A DNA stretch of 64,000 nucleotides from assembly GCF_900496995.4 (NCBI RefSeq), contig NC_044008.1, forward strand, positions 7,573,276 to 7,637,275. The letters run 5' to 3'. This DNA comes from Aquila chrysaetos chrysaetos (taxonomy: Eukaryota > Chordata > Aves > Accipitriformes > Accipitridae). Shown one piece after another: positions 23,801-34,567 of this stretch; within the stretch, counting starts at the first letter, position 1, and each line of letters begins with the position of its first letter. The position numbers and the translations under genes are program-made. Under the pieces are notes generated by a model. That model ran no database searches, had not been told where the DNA came from, and worked only from the letters and a program-made list of their open reading frames with translations.

Positions 23801-26800
23801 ATAGGAAATACATACCCCAACCCAGGGAGAAATGGGAGATCTTAAACATTGTGCTAGAATTTGGATTTAGATCGCATCCTTCCCAAAGACTGACAGATGA
23901 CAGGAGAGAGGCACCCTCTAGGGTGGCTGGAGTTTTGTTGAAGCACTGGGCTAGTGTTTGAGCTCCTGTCCTTGCTCTAAGCATGGGAAAACTCTGATGT
24001 TCTTGTTTTGTTTCCTCTTTCTAGTGCAGCAGCTGCAGCGCCGAAAAGGAAGATTCAAACCACTCTCTCCAATCTGGTTGTGAGAGGAGTTGACGCAATT
24101 GTCCAGGAAACCAGGCAGAAAATTGGTACCTAACTAGCCATGTAGTCTTTTCACCCTCCAGATATTTCCAGCTTAATGTGTAGATGTGTCCCAGGACCCT
24201 GCTACTCATTGAATGAATCTGGCGATTGGTTTGCTACAGAGATAGCTGTTTGCAGGCTGCTTTCTCAATTGATCAAAACTCCTCTTCCCTCTTGAGATAG
24301 CAGCTGCAAGGCAAATGTAACTAAGCAACTGTGTAGCTCCATGCATCTTTTTCTCATCAGTGCCCCTAAATTAAGTATCCTGTTCTGTCTTTGGACAGTG
24401 ACAGAAGATCTTTGCCAGATTAATGGGAATTGGGAGTTTTAAGAACTTTGAACCAGAGAATTTATTTTATTTGATTAAAATAAATGACTTCTGTCAGTCT
24501 TGAAAGCTTCCAAGGAATACAAAGTATAAATCAGAGTCAGGTCTGCAATGCAGGGGACCTCCCGAGTACCCAGCCTGTTTCTAGTGCTTTTGTTTTGTGA
24601 TCTTCAGAGTGTGTTCCTTCCATAGCCTTTGGGACGTCACTGATCTTCTCTGCCTCCATTTTGTTTCTGTAAAGCTCTTAATATTACACCTTCTTTATGC
24701 TCAGTGGAGAGCAGATGGCAGATCATTCAGACTACGTGCTCTAGATGCCACTTAGATGTCTTCTTCCCATCTTTCTGTTCCCTCAGTTGCCTTCATTTCG
24801 GACAACACAGTGTGTGTCCTGTCTCTAGCTTTTAGCTGCTCTTAATTTTCACGGGATAAGATGTGGTGGCTTCAGGGCTTTTGTCACGAAATGGAGTGGT
24901 TTGGACCACTTAAAGAATCATTTCCCATGATATTAGCAAAAGAAAAATTATTTAATAGGAATTTATATAAAAGCACGACTTCACAGAATTCAATGGCAAG
25001 GTTCACTCTATTACTTAGTACATGAATGAAACGTATACAGGAAAATTAAGTTAGAATCAGACTAAAATTAGGTATACAGAGACCAAAAATGCAATAGGTT
25101 AAAAAAGATAAATATACAAAGAAAAATTGAGTTAGAATTGATTTCTTGTGATTTGTATAGAGATCGGGAATGTAAAAAGGGTATGGGAGACCTTCCCATT
25201 GAGTCACGAGGTTCAGAGAAGACCCCCTTGCTTTCTAAACTCTCAAGAGTCTAGGTGCGGCTGGATCAATTCCTAGTCCCAGACTTGGTCAACGGTTTAT
25301 ATCTAAAGGGATTATGAGTATAATAGCAGCCTGAGATTCATTTATAGTTGAATAAAGTTCATGACACTAATTTAAGTATATATTTGAAAAGCAATATTTG
25401 TAATATACTTGCTATGGAATATTCAGGTTAGTACACACATGCACAAAGACACTGAGAGATATACATAAGTGAGTAACAGAGGTATACTGTTAAAAATTCC
25501 CCTCGAGTTCAGTGAAAATATTCATGTCAAATGCTTTGGCATCTTTCTCAACAGGCGAAGGGTCAAGTCTCATGAGTGGAGAGTATCAGCCCAAGTCTTG
25601 TCAGCTTTCAGTGACAGACCTCTGATCTTTGCAAACAGAAAAGTCTGTGAGCTCTGAGAGGTGTCCCATTCAGAGGGAGATGCTGGTCGCAGCCCGCTGT
25701 GGTGCAGGAGAGCTCAGAGGGTCTTACTTAGTACTGCTGTTTATAGGTTTGGGAGATGATTGGCTTTAGTCATCACCAGATTACTGGAATTCCAGCTGCG
25801 CTGGTACCATTTCATGTGAGTTACAATTCAGATAAGGAAGGTTCCAAGGCTGTCAGGGAATGACTTAAGATTCAGATACGGGATGCTCCAAGGTTGTCAG
25901 GGGAGGACTGGGTTATCTCAAGGTTATTATTAGAGAGCTAGTTATCTCTACTTTTTGGTTTTTGTTTTTGCCAGGCAGCAGGAGTCCTTGAGATGGTCAG
26001 CGTGACTCCCTGTCTTAGCTGTGTGAGAGTTCCTGGTACAGTCAAGGGATGCTTAACCACCCGACTCATTACGCTCATACTAAGACCTAACGAGACTTCC
26101 CGAGTTCATAGATCAGCCCAGAGAGGGGGAAGAAATGCACCACCGCAGCTTTCAAGCGTTCTGAAAATGGGAGCAGTGGGAGCGCAACAGACAGCCAAGG
26201 CTGATGGGGAACTGACTGACTGATGAAATTGCTTAAGGGGGTAGAAATGTCTACCCCTTTGTGATGTGTTCTGTGAGGACAAGGCCTTGGGCAACCAAAT
26301 ATAATGTAGAAGTTGACCTTGCTTTGGGGTGGTGCTCGCTCAGGTGGCCTGCAGCAATTTCTTCCAACCTAGACTACTCTACATCTCTAAAGCCAGGCCT
26401 GCTTCCCTTCCTGGCTCCAAATCTGTTGTATTTCTGCCTCTTCTGCTCCAGGTGCAGCAAAGAGACCCATGCAATGTTCTGAGGAATTCAAGGAACTGCT
26501 GGCACAGCCAACTTTTGGAGCACGAAACCTCTGTAAACACTGGACCAAAGCAGGTATTGTCCTTTTGCCTGAAGTAAAACCAAAACCCACTCCTGAAAAC
26601 ACTCAACTTCCTTCTGAGCAAACATTAGCGGCTTTTTATTTTGTTTTGGTTTGTTTTTTCCCAGATGCGGGAAAAAAGCAAGGAGCCAATTTCCAGTCTG
26701 TCTCTGCTTCAGCGCTGCTCAAGCAACAGAAACAGAAATTGCTGGAGGCCAGAAAAAAGCGATCTGAAGAGATTCAGAGGCGGTAATACATACTGACTTT

Positions 26801-29800
26801 CACGGGAAGGGTTCCATTACTGTGGCCCTAAGTATAACTGTGGGAGGTGTTTTGCTGTTTTAATGAAAACTTCATTTAAATAGAAATACCCCAGTATTCC
26901 GTGGAGAACCAAATGCTACAGCACAGTGCCCAGCAACTGGAAGGCATGATGGGGAGAGACTAATTAGAGTAGGAAACTGGTATCAGGAGTCCTGCTTGTG
27001 TTCATTGGCTTGCAAGGATCTTCTGAACTTTAAGATTTGCCAAGTGTTTTGTGCATATCTTGTTAACAAACCTAAGAAGAAACACAGAAAAGCCACCCTA
27101 GGTGAGACTGAGATTGATGTAGCCAAGTAGCCTCAACAGGCTCAACAGAAGCCAAAACAGAACCCGAAGCAGAATAATAAGACTAGGCACAATCATGATT
27201 GTATTTCCCCCAGATACCCTTCCAGCCTCCAACACTAAGTATTTCAGGGACTTTCCAAGCTAGGGGTGGTTTCTGTCACAATATCTCTGAAGGGGATGGG
27301 TTTTTTTTTTCCCATGAACCTGTCCAACTTCTTAACCATGACCTATGCAAACTTAAGCACTTATGTGACTCCTGTGACAAGGGGTCCCACTGCTTAACTA
27401 CCTGTTCTGCAAAGAAGGCCATTTTTGTGTGTTCAGCTCTCACCTCCCAGCTTCATTTGATGCTTCTCTCTGTTTTTTTGTTTTGGAAAGCAATTGGTCA
27501 TTCACTCCTTCTGGTGACTTCTTCAAGTCACTCTTAATTTCAGCCACCCCAGTGAATTCCTTACCAGTCTTGTTTTCCTCTCCTGAATGCCTGAATTGCT
27601 GCATGATTTTCTAGTAATAAAAGGCCAATTAGTGAAAAATCAGTCTGCAACCCTTCCATTCCTATCTGTTTCTTAAACCTTTCTGTCTCTTTGACTTGTG
27701 TCCCTATTTCAATGGATTAATCTTGTCTTAATAGGTTTCTCCAGAACACAAGTAAAGCCGGCAGCCCTGCTTTGCCATCCTCCTCCAGACAGTCCTCTCT
27801 CCAGTCTCCAGTACCTGGGGCAGAGTTTCCCAAAGCTGCAAAAATGTCAACTCCTCAAAGGCCCAGGCTAGGCACAGGCTTCTCAGAAGGAGAAGATATC
27901 CTCTTCTTTGACGGGTCTCCACCTCCAACACCAAAGCTAGACAGCTTGGCAGAAGCCAAAAAGGTAACAGCTTTTTGAATCTTTTAAGAAGTGGAGGTTA
28001 AGGGAAGTTTGGTTTGTGGTAGTAAAGGAGTCTTCGATGAGATATAGGCCAGCTCAGTTCTGATGTTAATGAAGTTTATGATTTGTGGGATCAGATTTGT
28101 CTATATTTCAGTACACAAGAAACCTGCAGTTCCTGACTGCTGTTAGCATTGAGGTCCATGCTACCATCTTGCCTGTAGTCAACCTTCAGAGCAGTGAACA
28201 GCTGCTAAAGAGGGGCCTGTGTGTGTGACATTTGGCCAGTGGAGCTGGTGTCTCTTGCTTGTTCAAAATCTACCTGAATTGGTCAGAAGTAAGTTGTTAT
28301 GATCTATCTCGTGTGTGATGCTCGTGAGCTCACTCTTGGATCTTCTCCGAAGGCAAGCTTCACTGAAGCCACTGACAACTGGCAATTTCAGCAAATGCTA
28401 ATTAGGCATGGACAGGAGACAGAGCAGCTTCTTGGGACTGGACTGGGGAAAAGGAGATGGGGAGATAGGGCATCTCTTTTAAGTCATGAACCTGATGCTA
28501 AGCTTTTTGCTGAAGAAATGCTTCTTTGTGCATGCTGGCAGCTTCTCTGAGTAGAACTGACTCCGTTCTTGATGACCTGACATAGTCTGTCACCCCTTGG
28601 GCAAATTACCTTTGGAGAGCAGTTTGGAGTAGCTCTGTGGATGTCCTTGTACCCTGTTCTTCATGCAGGTCGACAGAGCTTCTTTGTCCACCAGTGACTG
28701 CTCTTTTGCTCTTGTGTTTTGGGAGTTTGGGACATCTTAAAGCATCAGATTGTGGATAGGTCCTGGGCCAGGATGGGAGGTGCTGAAGTGATACTTACAG
28801 AAGAAAGGAGAGCAAGGCCTGTCACTATTGATTGTTTTACAAGCATGAAAATCCTTAAGTGCTGGGAAGGGGCAGGGGATTTGTGCTGGAAATCCCGGGA
28901 GTGCTAAACTGTGTGTGTGTGTTCTTCGGGATTGCTAGTGCAGTGTATTTGGGTGTTTTCCATTTGCCAGGTAAGCAACAGTGAACTAAACTAGTCTAGG
29001 TATGTTGTGCCATGAGTTTGAATAATTTTGGTTTCTAGCCAGAACAGACTGCATCTTTCCTTGGCACAAATCTGTTCACATGTTTGTCAAAGAAACTTTT
29101 CTTTTCCAGCAAGGAAGAAGGAGTCTTGGCATTCTGGGAATATGGAAAGGAATAGTTGTATGCAATTTTGTATTAGTTCCCAATTATTACCAATTTATGT
29201 GGAAATCTCAAGTGATTTGATTCCTCTAGAAAACTTACTGATTTGTGAAGCAGTTAAAGCACAGCTGCAGAGATATCAAGCCTGGTAACACACCTGGAGG
29301 AGTGATTTTATGGTTTTGGAAGTCACGAGAGGTTGGGTGATGTGGTGAATTAGATGTACAGCAGATCTGGGAATTTTGTTGGGCCTCTCTTCAGCCAGCT
29401 CCGTGCTCAGGCCAGTGGTTCTTGTCTCCTCGGTTTGACAGACTCCCTCTGCTACTTCTGGAAGTAGGAACACGGGAGCCAGACTGGTCACCAACACATT
29501 CAATGTTCTTTTCTGTTTTCTAGCTGGCTGCGATACACCGACTACGAGCAAAAGGCCAGATTCTTGCTAAAACTGACCCAAACAGTGTCAAGAGGAAAAG
29601 AGCTGATGTTGATGATGTCCTAGAAATTGTTGAAAGAGTTGAGAAAAATGTTGCTCAGCCACAAGGTACAGAAGCAGAGAATGGTATGTAATGTTAGCTT
29701 CTAGAATAGAAAAAATATGCTTATGTCCTGCTGAACAGAGCACTAGTTGCTGCATTAAGGACTTAATTGCTATGCCAAAAAGAGGCCAAGTTAGGTCTGT

Positions 29801-32800
29801 TTAGAACTTAAAGGGTTTGTTGCAAAGGCTAAACAATCTCTAACCCTGTGGAGAGAGTGCGAGATGTAATCTCTGATAGCTCCCTGTCCTCATCTCTGTT
29901 CCCTTTCTTCCAGCACTTGAGCATCTGCAATGCATGGCTGACTTAACCAAGGGAAGTCAAGTAATAGTCCCACCTGGAAAGGTATCTGAATTTCCTGTGG
30001 GAACTTGAGTTTGGCTGCTGGTGGTTTACTGTGTGATCTTGGATGAATTGCTTAATTCCCTTTAAAACTTTTCCATCAGTCAGGGAGGCAACACTGCTTG
30101 CTCCCCTGGGAGTAGTGTGAAAATTCCTAGAGAATTTTCTCCTAGGAGAAGATGCAATGTTTTTTAAAAAAAAAGCTTTTATTTTTTCTGAAGTCATATT
30201 TGAACTTGACTTCATGTTCTCCTGAACTAGGCAAGGCTGCTGTCTGACCAGAACATATGCCTGAGAGACCTCAGACTTTCAAAATCTCCTGCAGTGATCA
30301 TGCTTATGGATCACGACCTTGTTTTGAACTCGGTCTCTGTAGGACTGAGCCTTTTTGTCCCCCTAGGTATGGATGAACTGGAGCCTGCCCAAAAGAAACG
30401 GCGTGAGCAGCTGGCCTATCTGGAGTCAGAAGAGTTCCAGAAAATCCTGAATGCCAAGTCCAAGCACACAGATGTTCTGAAAGAGGTATGGCCTCAATCC
30501 AGTCTTGACTGAGGGCTCAGAACTAGGGAGCTGTCTGGACTCCGCATAATGATTTGTAGCAAGAAGCAGGCACCCAAACATGTCATAGGACTAAATCGTC
30601 CTGATGAGTAGGGTCAGGGCTGTCTGAGCACACAGTGCCTGCAAGTCAGCATTATTGCCATAGCCATGGTACGGTCAAGTTGCCATTGGTTTTTTTGCTG
30701 TGTTTGGAAGAATCAGTGAGGTTTCCTGGGTAGTGGATGATCAAAGAAATCCTTTTGCCTTAAAACCAAATTAGCCACCTGCCTATTTTGTCCCTCATTT
30801 CTTGACATCTTGGCCACATAAAGACAGCTGCCATCTTCATCTGGGACTCATGTAAGTTGTGGAGCCTGTGAAATGCCAGCAGTTGCCCTGAAGAGCTAAG
30901 AGGTTGGGTTTCTCCCATCAGGGTCTTTGCTGAGCAAGTTCCCAGGGATACAGCACCTCCAGTGGCACAGTGCTCTTGTCTTGGACACATTGTCTTGGTA
31001 TGAAGTCCTAGTTGCTTTAAGGTCTTCTGAGGAGTAATATTTTGGCTAAGAACCAATTCCATTCATTACATCTGCCTACCTGACCTCTCCATGCACTGTT
31101 CTCATAGGTTTGTGCTTATTTGAGTAGTACATGCTGTTGTTAAACCCTCCCACTCATACATCTCAGAGGTGGTTCATTTCAATGTTGGTGAAGCACAGCC
31201 TATGCACTGTATGGAATTTTTGAAGCAAGAGATATTTAGTGTTTCTCTGGCTCCTAGACTGCAGTCTACTTCAAGCAGGCCTGGTAGTAATTTGCCCTAA
31301 GGCCATTTATGGAGTGGCTTCTCCCATCTTTGTCTCCCCACGACCCTTTTTGTGTGCCCCCACAGGCTGAGGCTGAACTGCAGGAGCAATACTTTCAGCC
31401 ACTGGTGAAAAAGGAGGAAATGGAAGAGAAGATGAGAAGCATTAAAGAAGTGAAATGTCGAGTTGTGACATGTAAAACGGTGAGTGAAGGCGAGCCAGGG
31501 TAACAGCAGTGGAGTGGAACATGGATTGTACAAAACGATGCTGGACCATCCTGCAGACTCCCATCTGTCACTCTCTTGGCCATAGTCCAGTGCAGGGATC
31601 AAATAGAGACAGTTTCATTCCTTATGCCTGTTGCTGAGAGCAGCCCATGCACTGAGTGACTGCCACATGAAGACACTGGCAAGGCAGGCTTTAGTGCTGT
31701 GCTGACCATCTCAACTTGATGTTTATGCCAGTGGGTTCCTTGGGTGTTGGTGTCCTGAAAATATTTATCAGTTTCTTCCCTGAAGTGCTTTGTACCAGGA
31801 CCCTCAGTTCCCCATATTACATGACAAAATAAGAGAAGTGCCTTGAAAACATAACACTGGCTGGGATTCCTCTATCTGCATTTCCAGGGACTTTACTGTC
31901 AGGAAGAGGTGCCAAGAAGAAGGGAGGAGTTACCTCCCATTCCCAGAGTTTCAGCCCCTGCTGGACTTGCCCTCCTGCTGCCTTTCCTTTCCTATCTGTT
32001 TTGGGACTGCACAGAGGGCCACTGTGTGCCCCCTGAGGTGCTGGGAGCAGGGCCACAGGATGGTGGCAAAGAGAGGAGGGTGGCCTTAGAAGGAGCAGTG
32101 ACAAAGCCTAGGGCGATGATCTCAGACTGGTGGGCTCCTCAAGATGGGAGAAGATAGAGATGCTTTCCTCTGAGTGTTCAGCTGTTGCTCGCCCACAGAA
32201 CAGGTCTCACCTGCTGGTGAAGGACTCACAGCTCTCTCTCTTCTCCCCGACAGTGTAATTACACATTTTTCAAGCCTCTGGAGGCATGTGTGCAGGATAA
32301 CCATGACTACCAGTGGCATGATGCCATCAAGAGATTTTTCAAATGTCCTTGTGGAAACCGAGCTATTTCCCTTGACAGACTCCCAAAAAAGCCCTGCAGG
32401 TAAGAAATGAGCCTCGTGAAATAGTGACTGGGCCTTTTGTACTGTCCATTCACAAGTAACATGTTGGGAGTTGCATAACCATGCCCTAAAACAGGAACGT
32501 TAGCCCTTGTGCTAACTAAGCAGTGTGGGGAAGGTGTGGGGCTGGTTTTGGACCCCCTCATATTGTGCAGCAAACATACACCACAGTGGTCCTCACCTGC
32601 CATCTTCATCTTTCAGTACCTGTGGCCTCTTCAAGTGGGAGAGAGACGGGATGTTAAAGGTAAGAGTGAGCCAGCAGTTTCTGAGCACCTCAGCACTCTG
32701 GCTGCTTCTCTTGGTACTTTGGTCCTATGCTTTGCTTCAGTGCCCTTACAAGCTCCCAGCAAAACCAAGCAGCTCTGCATTTTGTCAGGTACATACAGGT

Positions 32801-33117
32801 ACCTGCAGGCTGTGTTTTAGTGGACTTGTTGCTTTCTGTTCTTGAAGCTTTTTTTTATTTAACTGTGGGGAGTTTGCTTTTGACCGAAGTTGTAAGAATT
32901 CAGAATGTCAAGGTTCCTAGACTGTCAATATTTAATCAGATAATCTAGCCCTACCACAACTTCTGTCAAAGAAATGTTTGGGAGACATCTTACCACACAT
33001 TTAACTTCTTTTCTCTGTGGTTCATGTTTCTAGGAAAAAAAAGGTCCGAAGATTGGTGGAGAAACACTTCTACCACGAGGGGAAGAACAACCAAAATTTC
33101 TCAATAGTCTTAAGTGA
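14861..33117 (+). CDS. MCM10: MCM10 replication initiation factor (19 coding exons)
   Basis: MCM10 is a nuclear DNA-binding factor that activates the CMG helicase and helps load DNA polymerase alpha at origins. Nineteen coding exons join without a frame break to 868 residues plus TGA (human 875). The start is the ATG at 14861, two codons before the first coding intron, as in the family (MD, then an acidic DDDLDLLASLLEE). In order: acidic N-terminus with a short coiled coil (about 109-130); conserved OB-fold and CCCH-type zinc finger (about 245-420, with CKARKKNGDPC and CEYCQYH); the QTTLSNLVV segment; a basic linker with SASALLKQQKQ; and a C-terminal domain (about 700-868) whose paired zinc motifs (C-x11-C...WHD...CPCGN...C-x2-C) are complete. 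All introns are GT-AG. Exons: 14861-14867, 15673-15990, 16784-16888, 17498-17632, 18156-18330, 19129-19294, 20063-20230, 21494-21610, 23039-23238, 24025-24125, 26452-26553, 26665-26782, 27735-27963, 29524-29683, 30367-30485, 31366-31479, 32254-32399, 32617-32659, 33034-33117. Confidence 0.97.
15673..15990 (+). CDS. MCM10: MCM10 exon 3: acidic N-terminus
   Basis: Residues 3-108. Contains DDDLDLLASLLEESE, DEYDELFDAEDDASYTEE, KENLAMLFGDVDDL and KEKTNQELQ, each matching human MCM10. The donor is GTTTCT, a weaker site than those of its neighbours. Confidence 0.95.
16784..16888 (+). CDS. MCM10: MCM10 exon 4: N-terminal coiled coil
   Basis: Residues 109-143, reading ELRKLQEQMKTLQEQLQKT. This is the coiled coil that mediates self-association in the family. 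Acceptor TTTCCTAG, donor GTAATG. Confidence 0.94.
17498..17632 (+). CDS. MCM10: MCM10 exon 5
   Basis: Residues 144-188. The segment PLKERKVQKLQESPCFSAQL matches human. The rest is low-complexity linker rich in Pro, Lys and Ser. Confidence 0.93.
18156..18330 (+). CDS. MCM10: MCM10 exon 6
   Basis: Residues 189-246. A variable linker ending in the conserved TTQPVSVETFSGLRLR, which leads into the OB-fold. Acceptor GCTAAAG, donor GTCAGC. Confidence 0.92.
19129..19294 (+). CDS. MCM10: MCM10 exon 7: start of OB-fold
   Basis: Residues 247-302. Contains RKLIRLSQLKSKLAAE and EEIDWVTFGVIVKKVTPQ, a hallmark stretch of the DNA- and polymerase-alpha-binding internal domain. Confidence 0.96.
20063..20230 (+). 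CDS. MCM10: MCM10 exon 8: OB-fold
   Basis: Residues 303-358. Encodes FSIWRLNDLRDLNQCVSLFL and GTVIGLLNANPMKPKEGS, near-identical to mammals. Fifty-six full codons between CCAG and GTGAGA. Confidence 0.97.
20640..21030. promoter_or_regulatory. Possible conserved non-coding element in MCM10 intron 8
   Basis: An AT-rich, non-repetitive stretch dense in homeodomain-like cores (TTAATTA, TAATTG, ATTAAT) between exons 8 and 9. Its texture resembles vertebrate developmental enhancers. This is inference from composition only. Confidence 0.25.
21494..21610 (+). CDS. MCM10: MCM10 exon 9: OB-fold end and first zinc Cys residues
   Basis: Residues 359-397. CLSVDHPQKILLMGEALDMG is followed by CKARKKNGDPC, which supplies the first two Cys of the internal zinc finger. 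Donor is GTCTGT. Confidence 0.96.
23039..23238 (+). CDS. MCM10: MCM10 exon 10: internal zinc finger
   Basis: Residues 398-463. CEYCQYHIQSQYKKLSSKRA completes the zinc finger. RADLQSTFSGGRIPKK and GFYYGGVSSAAYAAS are strongly conserved. Confidence 0.97.
24025..24125 (+). CDS. MCM10: MCM10 exon 11
   Basis: Residues 464-497, AAAAAPKRKIQTTLSNLVVR and then a Gln-rich end. The QTTLSNLVV motif is diagnostic. The following intron holds an LTR-like insertion. Confidence 0.95.
24882..26230. mobile_element. Putative LTR-retrovirus-derived insertion in MCM10 intron 11
   Basis: A block of about 1.3 kb that differs in texture from the flanking intron. It opens with TGTCACGAAATGG, has a long AT-rich portion, then a more GC-rich portion. 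No long open frame is present, so a solo or partial LTR is more likely than a provirus. Ends and target-site duplication could not be fixed, and the orientation is unknown. The resemblance to avian endogenous retroviral LTRs is an impression. Confidence 0.3.
26452..26553 (+). CDS. MCM10: MCM10 exon 12
   Basis: Residues 498-531. SEEFKELLAQPTFGARNL aligns with the human segment CSEEFKEL...GARNL. Confidence 0.93.
26665..26782 (+). CDS. MCM10: MCM10 exon 13: basic linker
   Basis: Residues 532-570. SVSASALLKQQKQKLLEARK and KRSEEIQRR match human. Acceptor TTTCCCAG, donor GTAATA. The intron before it is only about 110 bases. Confidence 0.95.
27735..27963 (+). CDS. MCM10: MCM10 exon 14: proline-rich linker
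   Basis: Residues 571-647. Variable Ser/Pro-rich sequence, then the conserved EGEDILFFDGSPPP and PKLDSLAEAKK. Acceptor is TTAATAG. Confidence 0.94.
29524..29683 (+). CDS. MCM10: MCM10 exon 15
   Basis: Residues 648-700. AAIHRLRAKGQILAKTDPNS and DVLEIVERVEKN match human. A donor 18 bases or so earlier (CAAG|GTACAG) is in the same phase and could give a slightly shorter form. GTATGT at the end is the better site. Confidence 0.92.
30367..30485 (+). CDS. MCM10: MCM10 exon 16: start of C-terminal domain
   Basis: Residues 701-740. MDELEPAQKKRREQLAYLES and EEFQKILNAKSKHT are almost identical to mammals. Confidence 0.96.
31366..31479 (+). CDS. MCM10: MCM10 exon 17
   Basis: Residues 741-778. EQYFQPLVKKEEMEEKMRSI and then EVKCRVVTCKT. 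Thirty-eight full codons between CCACAG and GTGAGT. Confidence 0.96.
32254..32399 (+). CDS. MCM10: MCM10 exon 18: C-terminal zinc motifs
   Basis: Residues 779-826. CNYTFFKPLEAC, then QWHDAIKRFFKCPCGNRAIS and LDRLP. These are the zinc ligands that make this domain a DNA- and polymerase-binding module in vertebrates. Confidence 0.97.
32617..32659 (+). CDS. MCM10: MCM10 exon 19
   Basis: Residues 827-841, STCGLFKWERDGMLK. A 43-base micro-exon that supplies one Cys of the last zinc motif, placed by exact phase on both sides. Confidence 0.95.
33034..33117 (+). CDS. MCM10: MCM10 terminal coding exon
   Basis: Residues 842-868 plus TGA: KKGPKIGGETLLPRGEE and KFLNSLK, the conserved C-terminus of the protein. 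Confidence 0.96.
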   Translation, partial: EKKGPKIGGETLLPRGEEQPKFLNSLK

Positions 33118-34567
33118 CCTGGAGTTGATTTTTTTCACAGCGTAAGGGTGGATTTCTGTGTCTAAACCACACATTTCTTTACTGGAATGCCAAGAGGATT
33201 CTGGTTTTAGGGATGAGTGAGCAGGGGAATCAATTCCTGATGAGAAGGACATCCACAAAGTCTCCACCAGGCCACTGCATGGATATTCAGCTTTGATCAT
33301 TTTAAAATTGACTGAATAAGGCTGCATGTGAAATACAAGTTTATGCCTGTTCTTTCTTGCTAACAACTTGTTTACAAGATTTAACCTAGAAAAGAGACAT
33401 CTAGAGTGGAATTTGTCCCAAGAAATCCCTAGGTATCCCACAATTTATGTTGAATGGCTGGTGTAGAGTGACCTCACCAGAATTTTAAGTGACAAATCAT
33501 CATGAACTGGGAGGAATGTAGATTCCATAAGTACTTGTGAAGTTAATACTGTGGTGTGTAAATGCCAATCTGTCAAGGTTTTTCAGCTGTTGGCCAAAAA
33601 GGGGTGCGAGAGGGTGGTAGCCACAGAGCAGTCTTCATTGGCTCCAAAATTACTCACTTCGAACCCTTAAGAACAGATGTCAAACAGTTCCCGAGTTGTC
33701 TCCTTGGCTCATGTGTTAAAAAACCCTTCAGTAGCTTTGGCATTGCAGCCAGCAGTGTTTACGCTGCAGACTGTCGGGAGCTCTTTGGAATGCTCTTTCC
33801 CTATCACACCGCCCGTACTGGGTTCTCAGCACCATCCACACTACAGCACCTTTATGGCTACAAACCTGCAGCTCCCACTTTGAAAAGCATTTTGATGAAC
33901 CTGGCACTGTTTTGTGAGTGGTTTTTAAAGAGCTGAGAAATTACATTTAATAGCTTTTACCCTTTTTCTGGCATTTTAAATTTTCCTGAAATCTTTCCCG
34001 ATCATCGCTATGTCAACCTTGGCTGCTGGCACAGCTGCCTGGGGGACAGTAGCTGTCTCAGACCAAGCAGGACGAGATGTCCAAGGGGTGGCTCCTGAGA
34101 AGGGCTGTCTTCATACAGGCGTTTTTCTGAAAGGACATCTCTGGAGGGATGCCTGTGGCGTTTGGCCAGCTTTTCCTGGGTCTGATGCTTTTGCTGCCCC
34201 TAGCTCATGCCCTGTAGGATCACAGCGTGGTTTTAAGTGCCTAAAACCACTAGTACCTCAGTGATTTGGTGAAACTGCCACCAAGAGTCTCACAAGTGGC
34301 CTTGCCCATACCTCTTTTGTTTGCTTGCACAGGGGCTGGAAGAGAAATAAGTTACTTCATTTGAAGCAACTGGACAGATTTACCTCAGTATTCTGCAGCC
34401 CTCGTCTCCTACTGGTGCTTTTGCTGGGCAGCTTTGCTCGGCATATTGCATTCATTTCAGTCTCATGTCGATACCATTTGATAGGTGGGGTGTCACTAGT
34501 AGGTGACTAAATATGTAACTGACATTGCTTGGCAATGTCTCCTGTTTGATTCCTCATTCAGAATAAA
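33118..34567 (+). other. MCM10: MCM10 3' untranslated region (probable)
   Basis: Follows the stop codon. The first canonical AATAAA on this strand is at 34562-34567, which would give a 3' UTR of about 1.45 kb. Open frames of up to about 120 codons inside it show no family resemblance. Confidence 0.5.
34562..34567 (+). terminator. Candidate MCM10 polyadenylation signal
   Basis: First AATAAA downstream of the MCM10 stop on the + strand. An earlier non-canonical signal cannot be excluded. Confidence 0.45.

Noticed and set aside
33562-33936. 124-codon + strand open frame after MCM10
   Set aside because: Lies in the probable 3' UTR, with no family resemblance or splice context.
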